Below are positions 60,052-64,000 of a stretch of DNA of 64,000 nt, piece by piece. Each line of letters opens with the position of its first letter. The stretch's first letter is position 1. Position numbers and translations under genes: made by a program. The notes beneath the pieces are model-generated. The model did no database searches. It saw only the letters and a list, made by a program, of their open reading frames with translations, and was not told the DNA's origin. The DNA is from an uncultured Nitrososphaerales archaeon (lineage in GTDB: Archaea; Thermoproteota; Nitrososphaeria; Nitrososphaerales; Nitrosocaldaceae). The stretch covers positions 124,001 through 188,000 of the forward strand of contig CALHIV010000007.1 of NCBI GenBank assembly GCA_938030895.1, written 5' to 3'.

Positions 60052-62761
60052 CCATCACCTTACCCTTGATCACGCCTTCAACCATAGCATATACATCATA
60101 CTTGATACCCCTCTGCTGTCCCCCACCCTGTGCAAACCTATCATCTCCACCAGCAGAACCACCAAAGATAGATGCTATACCCTTCGCTATCATACTTGCC
60201 TTGAACCTCTTCCTTGCAGACTCTGCTGAGAATACTATTACCCTTATACTCTTATCCTTGCCTATCAATGCACAGTATATTAGCCTTGGTTCCATCTCTA
60301 TTGCCTTCTCCCCCACAGCTATATGGTACTCCTCATCGAATACATCATCATATATAGCATAGAGCTTGAACTCCTTACCCTCATCCGTTATCATCTTTGC
60401 ATCGCTGACTATACTCTTAGCCATCTCATCTGCTACCCTTCTTATCACGAGCCTAAGCCTCCTCCTTGCATCATCTGCCTCCTTGACCTTCCTTGCTAGA
60501 GTCTCTATAACCTTCTCCCTACTCGAGCCTAGCATATCTGCGATGGAGGATATCTGGGCATCCTGCATCTGTACATATCTTAGCGCTGCCTTGCCTGCTA
60601 CAAACTCAAGCCTGACTATACCATCCTGTATCCTCTCTGCCTTGGTTATCTTTATCATGCCCACTTCTCCACTCCTCTCACAGTGTGTACCCCCACATGC
60701 CTCTATATCCCAGTCCTTTATCCTCACTATCCTTATACTCTTGTTTGGTACGTAACCCCCTTGGTATATCCTGAAGCCATACAGTTGCTCAGCGTTACTC
60801 CTATCCATGATGTTAACCTCTATTGGTAGATTTGCAATCACTATACTATTTGCATACTCCTCTATCCTCATCACATCCTCTCTGCTCAATGGTGAGTGGT
60901 GTGTTATATCAAGCCTAGCATAGTGCTCATCCTTGAATGCTGAGTGCTGCCATACCCATGGACCTAGAGCCCTCCTGGATGCTGCATTCATTATATGGGT
61001 AGCGGTATGGTGCCTCATTATCAGCCCTCTCCTCTCACCATCCACACTACATCTTACGGTATCACCCTCCTTGAAGCTTATCTCTGCATCCTCTATCTTG
61101 TGTAGTATAACATCTCCTTGCTTTACAACATCTACAACTCTAGCCCCGTTTATGTAGCCATGGTCTGGCTCTTGGCCTCCAGCCCTAGCATAGAACGCTG
61201 TTCTATCTAGTATGATATAGGGCATCTTAACCTTAAGGACCCTAGCAGAGAACTCAAGCATATGCTGATCCTCATAGAAGAGCAGCCTTGTGGGCTCTAT
61301 GCTACTAACATCCATTATAGGCTTAGGCTCCTCTACAAGAGGCTTCTCGCTATGCCTCTCAGCGAGCATGGTGTAGAAGTTATCTGGCACCCTATCTATC
61401 ATGCCATGCTCCTTCAGGAAGTCAGGTGTTATCCCATCCGACTCGTAGAGTCTGATGAGATCATCATATGTAAGCCTCTTACCAGATAGCCTCTTTGCTA
61501 TACCCTTCATCCTCTCTACCGCTTCTGCATACCTACTACTCTCAACCCCAAGTATAGTTCTAACACTCTCCCTCTGCTCACTCAACTCTGGGTACATAGA
61601 TGCTAGATAGTCTATATGCATATCAGCGATCTCATCGAGCCTTATACTCCATCCTAGCCTTCTTAGCATCGCCAAGGCTCTCCTTAGAACTACCCTAAGG
61701 TTATAGCCTCCCCCAGTATTGCTGGGCAGCGCACCATCAGCTATAGCAAAGGTAAGTGTCCTTACATGATCGATAGTAGCATATATGACCTCTAGTGGCA
61801 CTATGATCCTCTCAAGCCTTCCAGCATCTACACCTAGCATCTTTGCTATAGCATCCTTATCCATGCTTGGGCTACTGCTGGAAGAGACTACCTTGAAGTA
61901 ACCCCCAAGTAACTCTGGATCGTAATCAACACCAAGCCTATCGATCATATGCCTTACTACTGGGCCAAATGTGCAGTCATAACTGGTTGGTGTACCCATT
62001 GTTATCCAAGAGAACCTCTCTAGTCCTGCTCCCATATCGACTACTCTCTCCTTCATGACCCTGTAATCCCTTGGATTACCCTCAAACTCAGTGAATACAG
62101 CGTTACCCAACTCCAGACCTCTAACATAGTACTCTAATGAGTAACCAAAGGCACCATAGCCGAGCCATACATCCTCTACAAACACTATCTCATCCTTCCT
62201 TATGCCTAGAACCTCTGTGAGCATCCTGTAATCCAACTCTATGCACCTATCCTTCCAGTAGCCATTATCGGCATCCGCTATACTATGCTGACCTATCATA
62301 CAGAAGGAGGTGTAGTGCTTCCCAGTTCTACCAACATTCTCTATATCATTGAACCTTAAGCACATCTGAGGTACTATCAATGGATTTGCTGGTAACTCGA
62401 ATACTACCTTGCCACCTATAACACGCTGAAAATCAACTATAGATGCTACTGTGAAGAATAGATCATCCCTCCATCTACAGACCACAGGGTAGCGCTTAAC
62501 TGATGTATGTCCATTATTGGTGAAGAACCCTTCTACTGCTTTCCAAGTCTCTATGTAGTCTAACCTCTTGCTAGTTGGAGGATTGCCTATGAACCCATAG
62601 GGCTCACAGTTTGGACACCTCTCTCTAGCATCAAGAGCCCAGAAGTGGCCTTTGCAGATGCCACACTGCTGCCTTGTGAACCCAATAGAATCGAATAATG
62701 ATACTCTATAGTATCTATCTGGTTCTGATGAGAACCTTGCAAGTAACTCCTCCTTACTCAA
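60041..62761 (-). CDS. alaS: Alanyl-tRNA synthetase, archaeal type
   Basis: A 906-residue class II synthetase. The archaeal N-terminus has a zinc ribbon 'RQQCGICKGHFWALDARERCPNC', then motif 2 ('VVCRWRDDLFFTVASIVDFQR'), 'NVGRTGKHYTSFCMIGQHS' and 'DMGAGLERFSW'. The editing domain has 'RHHTATHIMNAASRRALG' (HxxxH) and 'EACGGTHCERSGEVG' (C-x-x-x-H). The C-terminal oligomer domain has a Gly-rich stretch 'GGSAGGDDRFAQGGGQ'. It is the upstream gene of the alaS-leuS pair. Confidence 0.96.
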   Translation of the reverse strand: MSKEELLARFSSEPDRYYRVSLFDSIGFTRQQCGICKGHFWALDARERCPNCEPYGFIGNPPTSKRLDYIETWKAVEGFFTNNGHTSVKRYPVVCRWRDDLFFTVASIVDFQRVIGGKVVFELPANPLIVPQMCLRFNDIENVGRTGKHYTSFCMIGQHSIADADNGYWKDRCIELDYRMLTEVLGIRKDEIVFVEDVWLGYGAFGYSLEYYVRGLELGNAVFTEFEGNPRDYRVMKERVVDMGAGLERFSWITMGTPTSYDCTFGPVVRHMIDRLGVDYDPELLGGYFKVVSSSSSPSMDKDAIAKMLGVDAGRLERIIVPLEVIYATIDHVRTLTFAIADGALPSNTGGGYNLRVVLRRALAMLRRLGWSIRLDEIADMHIDYLASMYPELSEQRESVRTILGVESSRYAEAVERMKGIAKRLSGKRLTYDDLIRLYESDGITPDFLKEHGMIDRVPDNFYTMLAERHSEKPLVEEPKPIMDVSSIEPTRLLFYEDQHMLEFSARVLKVKMPYIILDRTAFYARAGGQEPDHGYINGARVVDVVKQGDVILHKIEDAEISFKEGDTVRCSVDGERRGLIMRHHTATHIMNAASRRALGPWVWQHSAFKDEHYARLDITHHSPLSREDVMRIEEYANSIVIANLPIEVNIMDRSNAEQLYGFRIYQGGYVPNKSIRIVRIKDWDIEACGGTHCERSGEVGMIKITKAERIQDGIVRLEFVAGKAALRYVQMQDAQISSIADMLGSSREKVIETLARKVKEADDARRRLRLVIRRVADEMAKSIVSDAKMITDEGKEFKLYAIYDDVFDEEYHIAVGEKAIEMEPRLIYCALIGKDKSIRVIVFSAESARKRFKASMIAKGIASIFGGSAGGDDRFAQGGGQQRGIKYDVYAMVEGVIKGKVMDDN

Positions 62762-62943
62762 TACAATAGCATGCTATGAATAATCTATTAATTCTTTCTA
62801 TTCTTTGGTCTGCTACTGGTTGGTTTATCCTTTATTGGATTGGTGGTATTATGCCTATTATGCCTATTATGCCTGTAATCATCTAATGCTAGCATGCAAC
62901 CATACATTACATTCATACACAATACACATTCATATAGACTTAC

Positions 62944-63276
62944 TTACTCTAACTCATCCTTGGTTATCGAAGGTAATATATGGTACTCGCCATTGTAGTA
63001 CTGGAGTACTTTCACATTGCTCATATCAGTACCTATTATCTGACCTAGTTGAAATATCAATGCCAATGGACCAGAGAGTACGAGCCATACCTCGTTATCG
63101 CTCTCATCTGATGATAGGGCATCATTTATCTTCTGATACGCTTCCTTAACTATCTTCTTGAACTCGCTTATATGAACCTCTCTAGGGTAACTCACTACAG
63201 CGTATGGCCTATCTAGGTGCTTTATGACGGCACCAACTATAGATTTCCCGATCTCTATCACTATTATTTTAGCCAT
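62944..63276 (-). CDS. Small protein with SAVED-like nucleotide-sensor pattern (110 aa)
   Basis: The core reads 'EVWLVLSGPLALIFQLGQIIG', followed by 'NVKVLQYYNGEYHILPSI'. This resembles the SAVED domain of CBASS and type III CRISPR effectors ('h.hf...P.alaf.lG..l.....v.vY.y...Y.p...'), a sensor of cyclic oligonucleotides. The protein lacks an effector domain and is half the normal SAVED length, so it may be a minimal relative or a coincidental Rossmann-like pattern. No cyclase, CRISPR array or effector gene is present nearby. It is upstream of alaS on the same strand. Confidence 0.6.
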   Translation of the reverse strand: MAKIIVIEIGKSIVGAVIKHLDRPYAVVSYPREVHISEFKKIVKEAYQKINDALSSDESDNEVWLVLSGPLALIFQLGQIIGTDMSNVKVLQYYNGEYHILPSITKDELE

Positions 63277-64000
63277 GTCGTTATCCTACCTTATTTTAAA
63301 TCAAGAATAGTTGGAGCCTAACTTATTCTTTACTTATAATGTAGTGGATGATGCCAAGATATTACCATCTTGATATGCTATTATATTATGCCTCGTAATT
63401 ATATGCAGGATTGCTCTCCATCGATATATAGTGATACTAAATAAGATGAACTGTTGATCTATGCAGGGGAGTAGAGGAATAGTAAGGAGAAGGCTCCTCC
63501 TTCATGCTGATTCCTTATCATTATAAAAGTATATGAAGCGTTCTAGAAATCTTATTGTTGCTATAGATGAATTTGCTTTGAGGCTGTAGAATCTCTTCAA
63601 CCTTTAATTAATATGCAAACCACCTCTCTATCTATACAGTTCCTCTCACTATATGCTAGTACCAATAAGGCTCTTTAACTCTACATGCCATTCTTATCTA
63701 CAGGAAGTGGCTTCTAAAGAACTTGAATACCTAGGGAGAGTTCTACGCCATAGCTTCTAGTTATACTTTATGCTGATGCTTCTTTGGTATCAATATCCCT
63801 ACACCATCGCTCTTTGTTGGTTGGTCTCATTAACGCTACCTTCTATACACGAGCTTACAATATATCCCTCAATATACCATATCAGATTTATAATAGTAGG
63901 AGAAGTTACCTAACGAAGATACCTTCCTATATATGATAGCTAGAGTAGTATAGCAACTATATACACACTTTCTTTTCTCTAAATACGCCTGCACGCTTAT
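63277..64000. other. Gene-poor window end, no supported feature
   Basis: About 720 bases of AT-rich sequence with no credible frame on either strand, no tRNA, no tandem repeat and no strong hairpin. It could hold a broken gene or a control region for a gene beyond the window; I could not support either. Confidence 0.5.

Noticed and set aside
63277-64000. Transposase remnant at the window end
   Set aside because: Weak protein-like fragments appear on the minus strand but do not form a recognisable motif or consistent frame.
1-64000. CRISPR arrays and integrated virus or plasmid
   Set aside because: No regularly spaced direct repeats of CRISPR length, no integrase, capsid or replication-initiator genes were seen.

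Overview
The window looks like part of a chromosome from a thermophilic member of the Nitrososphaerota (Thaumarchaeota), most like the Nitrosocaldus branch. This is judged from gene content only; no database search was possible. The information-processing genes are archaeal: aEF-2, SmAP (LSm) with L37e, L15e, SRP54, a family B DNA polymerase, a Hef-type helicase, archaeal ThrRS, AlaRS and LeuRS, class I LysRS, archaeal Elp3, Pus10, TruD, deoxyhypusine synthase and PurP. Mannosyl-3-phosphoglycerate synthase points to a thermophile. A PEF-type C-terminal anchor, an F420-type nitroreductase and a creatininase/ArfB-like protein fit Nitrososphaerota. Base composition is AT-leaning, with heavy AGG/AGA and ATA codon use and many TTTATA-like promoters.

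Layout. 0-9 kb: 3' part of the aEF-2 gene, a DUF151 nuclease-like protein, PurP, a three-gene ABC exporter, TatA/TatC and a winged-helix regulator. 9-17.5 kb: a membrane-anchored beta-propeller, TruD, L15e, an F420-type oxidoreductase, ArgH, MpgS, a JAMM protease and a PD-(D/E)XK-like protein. 17.5-23 kb: a strongly structured RNA of about 220 nt, rhomboid protease, Hef helicase and PolB. 23-25 kb: a decayed stretch with two secreted-protein pseudogenes. 25-30 kb: deoxyhypusine synthase plus agmatinase, ThrRS and a His-rich membrane protein. 30-40.5 kb: FNR-like reductase, soluble MCP with PAS, PrpB-like lyase, hydantoinase, RpiA, L37e/LSm/creatininase operon, DUF432-MscS pair and PurU. 40.6-48 kb: small Zn finger, ASCH pseudogene, PEF-anchored secreted protein, TusA-like protein, Pus10/SRP54, Dph6-like protein, membrane Mrr nuclease and an orphan NitT/TauT-type permease. 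48-51 kb: a promoter-island-T-run unit that looks like a small RNA, then a prepilin peptidase / helical protein / KaiC-GvpD-like ATPase operon and tRNA-Val. 51-64 kb: SNase, Elp3, LysS, an intron-bearing tRNA-Gln, LeuS, AlaS, a small SAVED-like protein and a gene-poor end.

How genes connect. PurU makes formate and PurP consumes it. Agmatinase next to deoxyhypusine synthase fits hypusination through an agmatine route. A Dph6-like ligase accompanies an aEF-2 that keeps the diphthamide His but has an unusual next-but-one residue. DUF432 abuts MscS. The KaiC-like ATPase and its overlapping helical partner are co-directional with a prepilin peptidase.

The most striking window-wide feature is short-unit tandem repeats. 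Outside genes, often against gene 3' ends, they are mostly pentamers or hexamers with a different unit at each site. Inside genes they are in-frame and encode Asn/Ser/Asp/Gly tracts in widely different proteins. The two structured RNA candidates and the doubly interrupted tRNA-Gln are the best leads for new RNA biology. No CRISPR array, intact insertion sequence or rRNA gene was seen.
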